A stretch of 64,000 bases of DNA from assembly GCF_022760995.1 (NCBI RefSeq), contig NZ_JAKWJO010000008.1, forward strand, positions 124,001 to 188,000, read 5' to 3'. This document shows, one piece after another, positions 53,686 through 61,710 of the stretch; the first letter of the stretch is position 1, and every line of letters starts with the position of its first letter. Source of the DNA: Dyella sedimenti (GTDB taxonomy: Bacteria; Pseudomonadota; Gammaproteobacteria; Xanthomonadales; Rhodanobacteraceae). Position numbers and translations under genes: made by a program. The notes below the pieces were generated by a model that saw only the letters and a list, made by a program, of their open reading frames with translations, made no database searches and had not been told where the DNA came from.

Positions 53686-54281
53686 GGCTGGCCGCCTGGA
53701 ATGGAGGGCATCAGTGGGAAGGTCTGCACCGCATCGGCGGCGGCCGGTTCGGGCATGGGTTCGATGGTCATGCTGTCGCCGGGCCGCTCGAAGCAAATCT
53801 GTCGTGCGCGGTCATCCGCGTGCAGTTCCCAGGCCGGACCAGCCAGGGTGAGCAGCGCGTCGCGCAAGGTCATGGGACCGAGATGCAGGTGCGCCGCCGG
53901 CAGAGGCAGCGCATACAACTCGATCACGGCATGTGCCGTTTGACACAGGCTGTAGCCGCTGCGCTTGAGCACATGCCGCAGCCCATCGCCGACCGTGACG
54001 CGGGCATCCGCCGGCATCGAAACATCGATGGTCTGCAACAGCAGGTCGCGCTGCGCCGCCGTGGGGGCCAGCTCGACCAATGTGTAGCGCCCGTAGCGCA
54101 CAACGGGGATGTACTCGGGCGCTTCGGGTTCGGGCGCGGTCGAGACTTCCTCGAAGGCATCGGGTGCGTGCGGCGCAGTCGTTGTCGCGCAGCCGCCAGC
54201 CAGTACCGACCAAAGCAGGCCGAGAAATCCCGTCAGCAGGCGGCGTTCGGGATGGTGAAACCAGGGTGGAGAGGGGCACAT
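53682..54281 (-). CDS. pilL: PilL N-terminal-type lipoprotein (TIGR03748)
   Basis: A 199-residue lipoprotein with lipobox WSVLAGGCATTT (Cys at about 31) and the PilL2-like domain (YIPVVRYGRYTLVELAPTAA, VTVGDGLRHVLKRSGYSLC), related to secretin N0-type domains. First gene of the pilL-TIGR03759-SLT-TIGR03765-traD-TIGR03747 operon. A transfer-operon box lies 59 nt upstream. Confidence 0.9.
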   Translation of the reverse strand: MCPSPPWFHHPERRLLTGFLGLLWSVLAGGCATTTAPHAPDAFEEVSTAPEPEAPEYIPVVRYGRYTLVELAPTAAQRDLLLQTIDVSMPADARVTVGDGLRHVLKRSGYSLCQTAHAVIELYALPLPAAHLHLGPMTLRDALLTLAGPAWELHADDRARQICFERPGDSMTIEPMPEPAAADAVQTFPLMPSIPGGQP

Positions 54282-54339
54282 GGCGCGTCGTCCTGAAACA
54301 TCGAGCCCTCACCATCGCCGCTCGGGTCACGAGCAGCAG

Positions 54340-54366
54340 CAAACAATGCGAACCAGGCAGCGCCCG
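54340..54366 (-). promoter_or_regulatory. Transfer-operon box upstream of the pilL operon
   Basis: Plus strand CAAACAAT (54340-54347), N14, GCCCG (54362-54366); transcription-sense CGGGC-N14-ATTGTTTG, 59 nt before the pilL start codon. Same half-sites and same spacing as at 31241 and 40572. Confidence 0.7.
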
Positions 54367-54390
54367 ATTTCCCGACAGCCTCACTCCAAA

Positions 54391-54412
54391 GAAAAAGGCC
54401 CCCGAAGGGGCC
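54391..54412 (-). terminator. Rho-independent terminator before the pilL operon
   Basis: On the minus strand GGCCCC-TTCG-GGGGCC followed by five T, just after the stop of the gene at 54442. It isolates the DNA-processing module from the transfer operon. Confidence 0.9.
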
Positions 54413-54441
54413 AGTGAAAGCGCAGATCGGACCCTGCCGAA

Positions 54442-55311
54442 TCAATCCCGAGCCAGCTTCAAGCCGGGATCGACCTGTGCCAGTTGGGCATGCGCCCAGC
54501 AGCGCACGAGCTGGCCGTTCTCGCCGAGGGGCCGATCCGCCACCGCCGCCGAATACTCGTCGGTATCGCGGGTGTCGTAACAGATGACCTTGATCTCGCC
54601 GGCATCGCAGCGGATGGAGTGGATCTGGCCGTCGGTCATATCGACCACGACCACCTGCCGGACGAGGCCCAGTTCGCGGGCGGCTGACAGGATGGCTCCT
54701 TGTTCGGCAGCGTCGAAGCAGACGAATGGCCATTCGTACCCGGCTTCTTCGGCGAGGTCTTTGGCCTTGTCGCGGTGGATACCCAGGTCGTATTCCTCCT
54801 GGGTGGTCCTGACGGTGAAGATTGGCATCTCGGACATGCCCGAAGCGTTGATGCAGGCGATGGCGACTTGGCTTTCGATCTCGCCTTCATCGGCTGGGTC
54901 GGCCGAAGGAATGAGGGCTTGGCCCTGGGTTTCTTCGTTGGCCATGTCCATGCGTTCGCGCATTTCGGCGACGAATGCATCGGAGGCCATCAGGCCATAG
55001 CGCGCCAGGCGCACGGGGATGTCTTCAGCGTCCAGACCGCCATCCTCAATGCGCTGTTGCATGAAGGCGGCGATCTCGGCTTCCAGCGCATCGCGGTCAG
55101 TCGCCGGCTGCGCCACGGACACGTCGATCGACCAGGCATCCACTTCCGCGGCGGTGTCGCCGGTCAGCAGACCCTCGCCGATGGCGCGTTCGCACATGCC
55201 GCGCAGCCGGGCCAGCATCTCCGGTGCGGCCTCGTCATTGAGCAGGTAGGCCACGTCCAGCGTGAGGCGAGCGTTAGCGACTTCGTGCGTAGTTTGGGTA
55301 TGGGTGTTCAT
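54442..55311 (-). CDS. Conserved ICE protein of unknown function
   Basis: A 289-residue acidic, soluble protein without signal or membrane helices. Recognisable stretches include LTLDVAYLLNDEAAPEML, a poly-acidic middle (SADPADEGEIESQ) and WPFVCFDAAEQGAILSAARE. No catalytic motif seen. It is the last gene of the minus-strand DNA-processing module and has its own hairpin leader. Tentatively a plasmid/ICE-specific accessory protein. Confidence 0.75.
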   Translation of the reverse strand: MNTHTQTTHEVANARLTLDVAYLLNDEAAPEMLARLRGMCERAIGEGLLTGDTAAEVDAWSIDVSVAQPATDRDALEAEIAAFMQQRIEDGGLDAEDIPVRLARYGLMASDAFVAEMRERMDMANEETQGQALIPSADPADEGEIESQVAIACINASGMSEMPIFTVRTTQEEYDLGIHRDKAKDLAEEAGYEWPFVCFDAAEQGAILSAARELGLVRQVVVVDMTDGQIHSIRCDAGEIKVICYDTRDTDEYSAAVADRPLGENGQLVRCWAHAQLAQVDPGLKLARD

Positions 55312-55337
55312 GGAAATCTCCTTGGAATGAAAAGAGC

Positions 55338-55372
55338 GCAGCCACGTTCACGGAGACCGTGGACGTGGCTGC
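55338..55372 (-). promoter_or_regulatory. Leader hairpin before the gene at 54442
   Basis: GCAGCCACG pairs with CGTGGCTGC, with a short inner stem (CACGG/CCGTG) after an unpaired dinucleotide. A separate GCCGGC/GCCGGC hairpin lies about 30 nt upstream. No T run follows, so a leader or processing role is likelier than termination. Confidence 0.6.
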
Positions 55373-55424
55373 AAGGTGGGAACAACGGAAAGCCGGCGGC
55401 GCTAGGCCGGCGTTGGCGTGGGGA

Positions 55425-57704
55425 TCAGGCGGCGACCAGTTGCCGGGCCAGTGCGACCTCGACCGAATCACCATCCTGGTTCAGGACGTCCAACCCCGAT
55501 TCGGGCACGTCGCCCGAGGTGGACTGCGAGACCATGATCTTCTTGGCCATCAGTTCGAGGCAGGTCATCTGCGAGGAGCCGGCGTAGCCGAGGTAGATCA
55601 CGCGCACGGGGTGCTTCTGCCCGATGCGCCAAGAGCGGCGTGCCGCCTGCTGGAGCGAATAAACGTTGTAGCCGGATTGCATGAACACAATCGTGGGAAA
55701 GTCCAGCAAGTCCAACCCCGTCTTGACAAGCTCGGGATTGGTGATGAGCACGTCGATGCCCCGGTCCAACTGCTCGGCGATCCAGTCTTCGCGACGGCTG
55801 GCATCCACGCTTGCGCGCAGCACTGCCACCCGAAAACCTTCCTGCTCCAGCAGCACCTTCAGGCGCGACGTGGTATCGCGCGTGCCGGTATAGACCGTGT
55901 AGGCCAGCACCTTGCGGCCCTGTGCCTTCTCCTGTTTGCAGATGTCGATCAGCTCACGCTCCTTGGGGCTGATCTCGAACTCGTTGAACTGAGCCGGGAC
56001 GAACGCCAAGGTGTTGCGCGTGCGCGGATGCACCACGGTCTCCGACCGGAAGCAGCAATCTGGCCAAGCCAGCAGCACATTGAGCACCACACCCAGCAAG
56101 GTCGTATCGCGTCGTGCAAGAGCCTGTTTCAGCTCCGCGGTCAGCCGACCCGCCAGATCGCGGGAGGCCGCGGCTTGCGCCGTGTCCATCGCGACTTCGC
56201 GGAACTCCTCGTCATACGGCGGCAGGACGTTGCCGCCGATGTCCTTGAGCTTGAGGAAGATCGTGAACGGCAGGATGCAGCGCAAGACGCCCTTGGGGCC
56301 GAAGCCCGGGGCCTTGACCGTGCGCACCGATACCTTGGTGCCCTTGGCCGTCTTGTGCGCCGTGCCGGTGCTCTCGGAGTAGATGTCCTTCAAGACCCCG
56401 TGATCGCGCATGAACGCCATCGCGGCCGAGGTCATGCTGCCGCTCGTGGTCGGGCGGTAGCCATCTTCGATCATCCGCCCCGGAAGGGCTCGGAACAGCA
56501 GGTAGAACAGGTCGTCCCCGTAGCCGCCCATCAGCGTGCCAGTCAGCAGCAAGGTCTTGCGAGCCTTCGCTGCCAGCACGCCCATGGCCTGGCCTTGGGC
56601 ACTGCCGCCGTTCTTGTACTCGTGCGCCTCGTCGGCGATGAGCAGGTCGAACGTGCCTTGCGGCAGGTAGCGTTTGATGAACTCGGACGGCTGGTAGCCG
56701 CCTTCGCCAAAGCCGAACTCCATGTTGGCCATCGCACGTTCCATGCGGGTGGCCTGACGGTCGGAAAACACCAGCTCGCCGTTGCCGTCCATGAGGTTGA
56801 TGAACTCATGGATGTTGTCGCCGAGCATCGAGGCCAGGAAGCCGTCTCCGAACTTCTGCATCAGCTTCTGCGCGGTGACTGCCCCGATGGTCGGGATGCG
56901 CTTCAAGGCTTTCAGCACGGCCGAGGACTGGTCGCTGCCGGACAGGCTGCGTGGGCGGATCAGCGTCCACAGGGGCGCTGCGCAATGGCTGCACTTCCTG
57001 CGGTACTCCTCGGCTTCGAGCGCGACCGGGTTGACCGGCTCGCCGTCGAGGTCGGTGATGACCGTGCCGCAGTCCGGGCAGGCCGCCACGTCGCCGTGGC
57101 GGGTGAGCCGCTGGGTGAAGACAGGCTTCCAGTGGAAGCCCATTCGCATCCTCACGCGGCCAAGGACGAAGAACTCCTGACCCGTGGGCTGGACATCCAA
57201 CTGCTCACGCAGCTTGATGAGCTTGACGAGCGTATCCGGCCCGTTGAGCACCCACACTTTGGCGCCCGCTACCGTCTCCTGGATCTCGCGCCGCCACTTG
57301 TAAACAAGGTGCGGTGGCGAAAGCACCAGGGTGCGGCGGTAGCCTTCGGCGTTGAGCACGGCGGCCGTGGCGATGCCGACGGTCGTCTTGCCGCAACCCA
57401 TTTCGCCATTGACGATCGCGGCGCGTTCGCCACGGTCGATCAGCAACTCGGCGGCGGCGTGGACGACTTCGGCCTGGGCCTGGAACAGCTTGCGCTTGAG
57501 GCTGGCGACGACGAGTTGCCGGTGCGCCTGCGGTTGGCCGGTATAGACCGGCGGATTGGCGCTGTTGAGGGCGTCGAGCAGTTCGTCGCCGAACTCGCTG
57601 ACGAAATCCTGAAGGCTCAGGGTCAGAGGGGAAGATTCCGCGTCGAGCAGCTCGCCCTGTACGGGTGCGGCTTCAGCGGCATTGGTTTCGAGATCGAGGG
57701 ACAT
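55425..57704 (-). CDS. SNF2/DEAH-type helicase of the ICE DNA-processing module
   Basis: A 759-residue superfamily 2 helicase. Walker A is VNGEMGCGKTTVGIATA (about residue 98), motif II LLIADEAHEYKNGG (about 368), motif III LLLTGTLMGG, and motif VI QQAARRSWRIGQKHPVR near the C-terminus, the SNF2-like signature. A zinc ribbon (CPDCGTV and CSHCAAP) lies between motifs I and II. It likely translocates on DNA during element replication or transfer. The start MSLDLETNA follows TTTGGAG; the 18-codon extension covers the leader hairpin. Confidence 0.88.
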   Translation of the reverse strand: MSLDLETNAAEAAPVQGELLDAESSPLTLSLQDFVSEFGDELLDALNSANPPVYTGQPQAHRQLVVASLKRKLFQAQAEVVHAAAELLIDRGERAAIVNGEMGCGKTTVGIATAAVLNAEGYRRTLVLSPPHLVYKWRREIQETVAGAKVWVLNGPDTLVKLIKLREQLDVQPTGQEFFVLGRVRMRMGFHWKPVFTQRLTRHGDVAACPDCGTVITDLDGEPVNPVALEAEEYRRKCSHCAAPLWTLIRPRSLSGSDQSSAVLKALKRIPTIGAVTAQKLMQKFGDGFLASMLGDNIHEFINLMDGNGELVFSDRQATRMERAMANMEFGFGEGGYQPSEFIKRYLPQGTFDLLIADEAHEYKNGGSAQGQAMGVLAAKARKTLLLTGTLMGGYGDDLFYLLFRALPGRMIEDGYRPTTSGSMTSAAMAFMRDHGVLKDIYSESTGTAHKTAKGTKVSVRTVKAPGFGPKGVLRCILPFTIFLKLKDIGGNVLPPYDEEFREVAMDTAQAAASRDLAGRLTAELKQALARRDTTLLGVVLNVLLAWPDCCFRSETVVHPRTRNTLAFVPAQFNEFEISPKERELIDICKQEKAQGRKVLAYTVYTGTRDTTSRLKVLLEQEGFRVAVLRASVDASRREDWIAEQLDRGIDVLITNPELVKTGLDLLDFPTIVFMQSGYNVYSLQQAARRSWRIGQKHPVRVIYLGYAGSSQMTCLELMAKKIMVSQSTSGDVPESGLDVLNQDGDSVEVALARQLVAA

Positions 57705-57735
57705 GGTGATGCTCCAAAGAAAATGGGGCATGCAC

Positions 57736-57771
57736 CACCCCCAGCGGGGCAGTGGCATGCCCCGTGGTGGG
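57736..57771 (-). promoter_or_regulatory. GGGG/CCCC leader hairpin before the helicase gene
   Basis: Lower stem CCACC/GGTGG, upper stem ACGGGGCA/TGCCCCGC in transcription sense. Same two-tier design as the hairpins at 60456, 61224, 61650 and 63416. Confidence 0.65.
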
Positions 57772-57839
57772 AAGAGAATCGGCGCTTGGCCGAAGGTGAT
57801 TGAAGGTGCTGGCCTGGGTGGTCAGCGGCTGAACCGTGC

Positions 57840-58145
57840 TCAGTCCTCGGACGGCAGAACGATGACGGTGGCGTGGCGCTCCGCGTCGGTAACGATGCGA
57901 ATGGCCAGCCCCGGATGGATCACGTAGTGCGATGCCAGCGATGCGCCTGATTGAAGCGCGGTGCTGTTGGCCTGCCATTGCTGGACGTTGACGTCGCCCC
58001 AGTCGCCACGGGTGTGGCGCCTGAAGTACGGGATCGGGTCGAGGCGACCCGAGCGGACCAGGCGGTCAATGCCTTTGCTGAAGATAAGCGCCCCGATGGG
58101 GAACGCCAGGTTCTGACAGTAGGTTTCGATGCGATGTGATGCCAT
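57840..58145 (-). CDS. Small RGDWG-motif ICE protein, paralogue 1
   Basis: A 101-residue soluble protein. The central RRHTRGDWGDVNVQQWQANS and the C-terminal YVIHPGLAIRIVTDAERHAT align with the protein encoded at 58236 (RHVRGDWGEIDEATRQAND; FRITPDLALIVKTSEDHQTT). Both end in a VIVLPSE/VIQLPEE strand. No known catalytic residues; family common on plasmids and ICEs, role unknown. Confidence 0.78.
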   Translation of the reverse strand: MASHRIETYCQNLAFPIGALIFSKGIDRLVRSGRLDPIPYFRRHTRGDWGDVNVQQWQANSTALQSGASLASHYVIHPGLAIRIVTDAERHATVIVLPSED

Positions 58146-58181
58146 GGGCTCCTCCTTGATGAGTCATTGAGCCACGACACC

Positions 58182-58209
58182 CCTGCCGGAGTGAAGTGGC
58201 TCCGTCAGG
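58182..58209 (-). promoter_or_regulatory. Leader hairpin before the gene at 57840
   Basis: CCTGACGGAG pairs with CTCCGGCAGG around an 8-nt loop (transcription sense), with one mismatch. It lies about 40 nt before the ribosome binding site. Confidence 0.5.
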
Positions 58210-58235
58210 AGAATGAGGATGACGATGTGGGGACG

Positions 58236-58556
58236 TCAGATCAGGTCCCGCTCTTCGGGAAGCTGGATCACCGTGGTCTGGTGGTCCTCGCTGGTCTTGA
58301 CGATCAGCGCCAGGTCCGGCGTGATCCTGAACTGCGAGATCATCAGGTTGTCCTGTTGGATCGCCACGTCGTTGGCTTGGCGTGTGGCCTCATCGATCTC
58401 GCCCCAGTCCCCGCGCACATGGCGCTGGACATAGGCTAAGGGGTCGATCAGGCCTTTTCGGGCCAGCCAATGCACCTTCTCGCTCAACTTCAACGTACTC
58501 GGTGCGAACAACGGTTGCTTGTGCGGCGCTGGCCGCTTGAACGGATTGGGGAACAT
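58236..58556 (-). CDS. Small RGDWG-motif ICE protein, paralogue 2
   Basis: A 106-residue protein starting MFPNPFKRPAPHKQ. Residues 30-106 are homologous to the product of the neighbouring gene at 57840, so the pair is an old tandem duplication. It has a longer basic N-terminus. Start chosen after GAAGGAG; the 35-codon extension upstream is leader. Confidence 0.78.
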   Translation of the reverse strand: MFPNPFKRPAPHKQPLFAPSTLKLSEKVHWLARKGLIDPLAYVQRHVRGDWGEIDEATRQANDVAIQQDNLMISQFRITPDLALIVKTSEDHQTTVIQLPEERDLI

Positions 58557-58584
58557 GGTGTTTCTCCTTCGATGTGGTACAGCA

Positions 58585-58600
58585 GGACGGCAGCGCGTCC
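58585..58600 (-). promoter_or_regulatory. Short leader hairpin before the gene at 58236
   Basis: GGACG pairs with CGTCC around a 6-nt loop, just after the methylase stop codon. Weak by itself; listed because it occupies the same place as the stronger leader hairpins nearby. Confidence 0.35.
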
Positions 58601-58606
58601 GGTGGA

Positions 58607-59716
58607 TCAGCGGATGGTCAACACTTCGCCCCGTGTCGCGGAGCCAGGCGTCATGTCCCACGCGCGGATGACGGGCACAAACTTGTCGGTGAGGATGCGG
58701 GTCTCGGCGATGGAGCCGTCTTCGCGTTCGGTGAATTCCCGCTGGAGCGTCTTGTCCTTGTGGGTGTCACCTTTGACGACGAGCACGCGCCCCGTCTGGG
58801 AGCGCACAACGCCGGAGATCGCGCCCGCGGCCAAGGCCAGGGCGAGATGCCAGTGGGACAAGGCTCGCGCCGGTGGACGCAGCGACTGCTGCGCGGCCCC
58901 CAAGTGCGTGTCCAGCGACGGCCAGAGGCCCTGCAGCCTGCCAACCTCGTCGGCGAACTGTTCGGGCTCCATCGTCACGCGGAAGAAATGCTCCGGCTCG
59001 GCCGGACTGGCGGGGACGATGTATGGCAGGAACGGCCACTCGCTCGGAAGTTCCTCGGCTTCGACTTCGCCAAGCCCAACCTGCAGCAGCAGGTTGCGCA
59101 CGGCCTTGACGCCATCGGGGGCCTGCTCGCGCTGGCGCACCCTTCGGCCAAAGATCACCACCTGCTTGAACTGCGTTTCCACCGCTCGGTAGATCCGCAG
59201 ATCGATGTAGTGGCGTGTCAGCCAACCAACCAGCTCCGCGTCGAGCACGTAGCCGGGGACGATGAAGATCAGCATGCCGCCGTACTGCAGCAGCGACAGC
59301 GAACGCTGATAGAACAGCTTTTCGAGGCGGGCACGGCCCTGGCCTTGGTAACCGATGTTGCCGTTGACATCCTTGGACAGGTCGCCATATGGCGGGTTGA
59401 GCCAGAGCAGCCCGAAGGACTGCTTGGAGACCATCGTGTCCATCAGGTCCGCGTGCAGGCAGTGATCGACCAGGCTGCGGGCATGGCGTGCCCGCTCCGC
59501 GTCGAACTCGACGGCGAACGCCTTGGCCTGCCCGCGCCCGAGGGCATGGGCGGCTTCGGCGATCGCCACGCCTTCGCCGGCGCAGGGATCGAGGATGCAC
59601 ATCGGTCCGTCGCTGGGCATCAGTGCGTTGAGGGCTCTTTCGAGCGTGGGTTCGTCGGTCGGGTAGTAACCGTTCTTGGCGAAATTGCGGGCGAGCCGCG
59701 GGAACATGAGGGCCAT
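58607..59716 (-). CDS. N6-adenine-specific DNA methylase-like protein
   Basis: A 369-residue class I SAM-dependent methyltransferase. Motif I is CILDPCAGEGVAIAEAA (about residues 41-57), motif IV the catalytic LLWLNPPYGDLS (about 104), both diagnostic of N6-adenine methylases. No restriction enzyme gene is nearby, so it probably marks or protects element DNA. The C-terminal third (VVRSQTGRVLVVKGDTHKDK) is specific to ICE/plasmid versions (DUF6094-like). Confidence 0.85.
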   Translation of the reverse strand: MALMFPRLARNFAKNGYYPTDEPTLERALNALMPSDGPMCILDPCAGEGVAIAEAAHALGRGQAKAFAVEFDAERARHARSLVDHCLHADLMDTMVSKQSFGLLWLNPPYGDLSKDVNGNIGYQGQGRARLEKLFYQRSLSLLQYGGMLIFIVPGYVLDAELVGWLTRHYIDLRIYRAVETQFKQVVIFGRRVRQREQAPDGVKAVRNLLLQVGLGEVEAEELPSEWPFLPYIVPASPAEPEHFFRVTMEPEQFADEVGRLQGLWPSLDTHLGAAQQSLRPPARALSHWHLALALAAGAISGVVRSQTGRVLVVKGDTHKDKTLQREFTEREDGSIAETRILTDKFVPVIRAWDMTPGSATRGEVLTIR

Positions 59717-59746
59717 GGAAGTCTCCTGGTTGGCGGGGGATGAAAG

Positions 59747-59772
59747 ACGGAAGCACGCCGAGACGTGCCTCC
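59747..59772 (-). promoter_or_regulatory. Leader hairpin before the methylase gene
   Basis: CGGAGGCACG pairs with CGTGCTTCCG (one G-T pair) around a 6-nt loop. Confidence 0.55.
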
Positions 59773-59779
59773 GAGGGGG

Positions 59780-60427
59780 TCAAGCCGCTACCGCTTCCGG
59801 CGTCCAAATCTTGGTCGGATAGGGATAGGCGGTGAGCGCGTCACTGCGGATCAGGGAGCCCAGCGCCAGGGTCAGCGCCGGCACGTCGATGGCGAGCCGA
59901 TGGCCTTCCAGCGGCCCGAGGGCGAACGGAAGGCGGGCCAGCATCTCGCGGCTTTGCAGCAGTTCCAGCACGGTCTCGCGCCAGTGGTCGAGCAGCGGCA
60001 ACGGGCAGGTGTCCCGCACCAGCATCCACAGGCGGTCAAGCCGGTGGGCGCTGTCGCGCGGCAGCAATGCCAATGCGCTGGCGTTGGCCTTGTCGGGCTT
60101 GACGCAGCGCCGGTCGAACAGCCACACGTTGGACAGCGAACCGAACAGCGTTCGCCGATAGGCGCGCGTGATGCGCTTTTCCAGCCGATCGACGTTGCCG
60201 ATGAACACCGGGACGCTGCCGCCCTGGTCGGTGATGACGTGAAACTGGTCCAGTCCCTGCTCGTCGCGCCCGAGGGTCAGGCGAGCGAGGAACTGCTGGA
60301 CGGCGGTGTCGCGTGCCCAGATGGACAGGAAGATCAGGTTGCCCTGGTCATCGCCGACGCAGGCGTCGGCCATCACGTCCGGGCATTCGTCGATGCGGTA
60401 CAGCGTGGAAGAAGTGTTTGCGGGCAT
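59780..60427 (-). CDS. Conserved ICE protein of unknown function
   Basis: A 215-residue soluble protein (MPANTSSTLYRIDECPDVMA). No motif I recognise; a basic helix-rich middle (RLEKRITRAYRRTLFGSLSN) could bind nucleic acid. It sits upstream of the methylase in the same transcriptional direction and has a clear GGGG/CCCC leader hairpin. Confidence 0.75.
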   Translation of the reverse strand: MPANTSSTLYRIDECPDVMADACVGDDQGNLIFLSIWARDTAVQQFLARLTLGRDEQGLDQFHVITDQGGSVPVFIGNVDRLEKRITRAYRRTLFGSLSNVWLFDRRCVKPDKANASALALLPRDSAHRLDRLWMLVRDTCPLPLLDHWRETVLELLQSREMLARLPFALGPLEGHRLAIDVPALTLALGSLIRSDALTAYPYPTKIWTPEAVAA

Positions 60428-60455
60428 GGTGGTGTCCTCGGATGAACGGGAACAG

Positions 60456-60492
60456 CACCGCCCGCTGGGGCAGGTACTGCCCCAGGGGGTGG
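60456..60492 (-). promoter_or_regulatory. GGGG/CCCC leader hairpin before the gene at 59780
   Basis: Upper stem TGGGGCA/TGCCCCA with loop GTACC; lower stem CCACCCCC/GCGGGCGGTG with a bulge. Same architecture as the helicase leader. Confidence 0.68.
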
Positions 60493-60503
60493 AAGAAAAT
60501 CGC

Positions 60504-60764
60504 TCAGTCCGGCTCGAACTGCCGGGTGTGCGGGTTGAAGTGAAGCGCCTCGTCCACCGCGGTGATCGGCGTGAAGCCGTCCAGGTAGATGTTGTTGAGG
60601 TACTGGTCGCGGTAGGTCAGAGCCTGCCGTGCCTGTTCCTCGGTGAGGCCGTTGCTGATGAAGTACTCCTGCATTTCCTCGTCGGAAGACACTTCGTCGT
60701 TGGACAAACTTCCTTCAACGACTGCCAGCAGCGAGGGTGAGAGCGCAGCCAGGATCGGGTCCAT
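60504..60764 (-). CDS. Small ICE protein of unknown function
   Basis: An 86-residue acidic protein, MDPILAALSPSLLAVVEGSL at the start and AVDEALHFNPHTRQFEPD at the end. No motif recognised. It follows the gene at 60781 by 16 bp and shares its transcript, with GGAGG before the ATG. Confidence 0.72.
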   Translation of the reverse strand: MDPILAALSPSLLAVVEGSLSNDEVSSDEEMQEYFISNGLTEEQARQALTYRDQYLNNIYLDGFTPITAVDEALHFNPHTRQFEPD

Positions 60765-60780
60765 GTCGGTTCCTCCTGAC

Positions 60781-61188
60781 TCAGGCCATCAGCGTCGCGG
60801 CGGGAGCCGTGACAGCCGTGGGTGTGCGCCGCCGTGCGTGGTAGGCGCGAACGCCTGCACGCCAGTCGGCGGACTGCTCCGGTGCGAGGTCCAGATAGGA
60901 CAGCGGGCACGAGTAGTAGTACGGGTGCATGGACTCTTCCAGCGGTTTGTAGCCCCACTGGTTGCCGCTGCGTTCCAGCAGATCGCAGCGGATGTAGCGC
61001 AGGGACTGGCCCGGCGCGAGATCACGATGCACACCCTCGACCTTGGCGGTCATTTCGACCACGGACCACAGCACGTTACCGCGCAGTGCGTGAGCGATGA
61101 CCTTCGCGCTGACGCGCTCGGTCTCCTGCGGGGCGATCAGTTCCGCGATCAGTTCAGACCGCGATTGATGAGAGAAATACCAGCCCAT
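60781..61188 (-). CDS. Conserved small ICE/plasmid protein (DUF6927-like)
   Basis: A 135-residue protein beginning MGWYFSHQSRSELIAELI, a recurrent opening of plasmid- and ICE-borne proteins of unknown function. A Cys/Tyr-rich middle (MHPYYYSCPLSYLDLAPEQS) follows. The start is after AGGAGG; the open frame upstream is leader. Confidence 0.75.
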   Translation of the reverse strand: MGWYFSHQSRSELIAELIAPQETERVSAKVIAHALRGNVLWSVVEMTAKVEGVHRDLAPGQSLRYIRCDLLERSGNQWGYKPLEESMHPYYYSCPLSYLDLAPEQSADWRAGVRAYHARRRTPTAVTAPAATLMA

Positions 61189-61223
61189 GAGAGGCCTCCT
61201 GGAAAAAGTAGAGTCGGAGGCCT

Positions 61224-61248
61224 CCCGCAGGGGGAGAACCCCGACGGG
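61224..61248 (-). promoter_or_regulatory. GGGG/CCCC leader hairpin before the gene at 60781
   Basis: CCCGTCGGGG-TTCTC-CCCCTGCGGG in transcription sense, 35-60 nt before the start codon. Close in sequence to the hairpin at 61650-61676, with compensating differences in the lower stem. Confidence 0.7.
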
Positions 61249-61289
61249 TGGTGAAAATCCGATCAAGCGGCGATGACGTGTGCCGGACT

Positions 61290-61616
61290 TCAGTAGTCCG
61301 AATCGCAACCGGCCGGGCAATAACCCAGTTCGATTCCGTGCGAGCAATAGCCGTGTTCAGCGTTCCAGTCCTGGGCTTCCTGCCTTTCGGCCGGTGTCGC
61401 GTAGTCCCATTCCTGTGCGATCTGCAGCGCTTGTGCGCGTTGGTCTTCGGGCAATCGAGCAACTTGCTCGTCGATCGCCGAACTGAAGCGTTCGACGTAG
61501 TAGTCGTGAGACAGTCCGCACCCCTTGGTGGCTTGTGCGGCTTCCGTCTCGCAGAGAGCCCGCCAAGCGGGTTCATCCAGAGCGGAGCGAGGGGAATCGC
61601 AAGCGATGGTGGACAT
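61290..61616 (-). CDS. Small cysteine-containing ICE protein
   Basis: A 108-residue protein ending CSHGIELGYCPAGCDSDY, a possible small metal site (Cys-His and two Cys). The middle is a helical, acidic stretch (ARLPEDQRAQALQIAQEWDY). GGAGG lies 8 nt before the chosen ATG. Role unknown. Confidence 0.72.
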   Translation of the reverse strand: MSTIACDSPRSALDEPAWRALCETEAAQATKGCGLSHDYYVERFSSAIDEQVARLPEDQRAQALQIAQEWDYATPAERQEAQDWNAEHGYCSHGIELGYCPAGCDSDY

Positions 61617-61649
61617 GATGGAGACCTCCAAAAAGGAGCCGAGGCCTCC

Positions 61650-61676
61650 CCCGCATGGGGAAGGAACCCCGGCGGG
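61650..61676 (-). promoter_or_regulatory. GGGG/CCCC leader hairpin before the gene at 61290
   Basis: CCCGCCGGGG-TTCCTT-CCCCATGCGGG in transcription sense. Shares the ATG bulge in the 3' arm with the hairpin before the DUF3577 gene (CCCCGCATGCG). Confidence 0.7.
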
Positions 61677-61710
61677 TGGATGAAGGACACCGCGGATGCG
61701 GCGCCCATGG

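Noticed and set aside
55359..57803. 814-codon plus-strand open frame opposite the helicase gene
   Set aside because: It has no recognisable domain and its composition is that of a high-GC antisense shadow. The minus-strand helicase with all motifs is clearly the gene.
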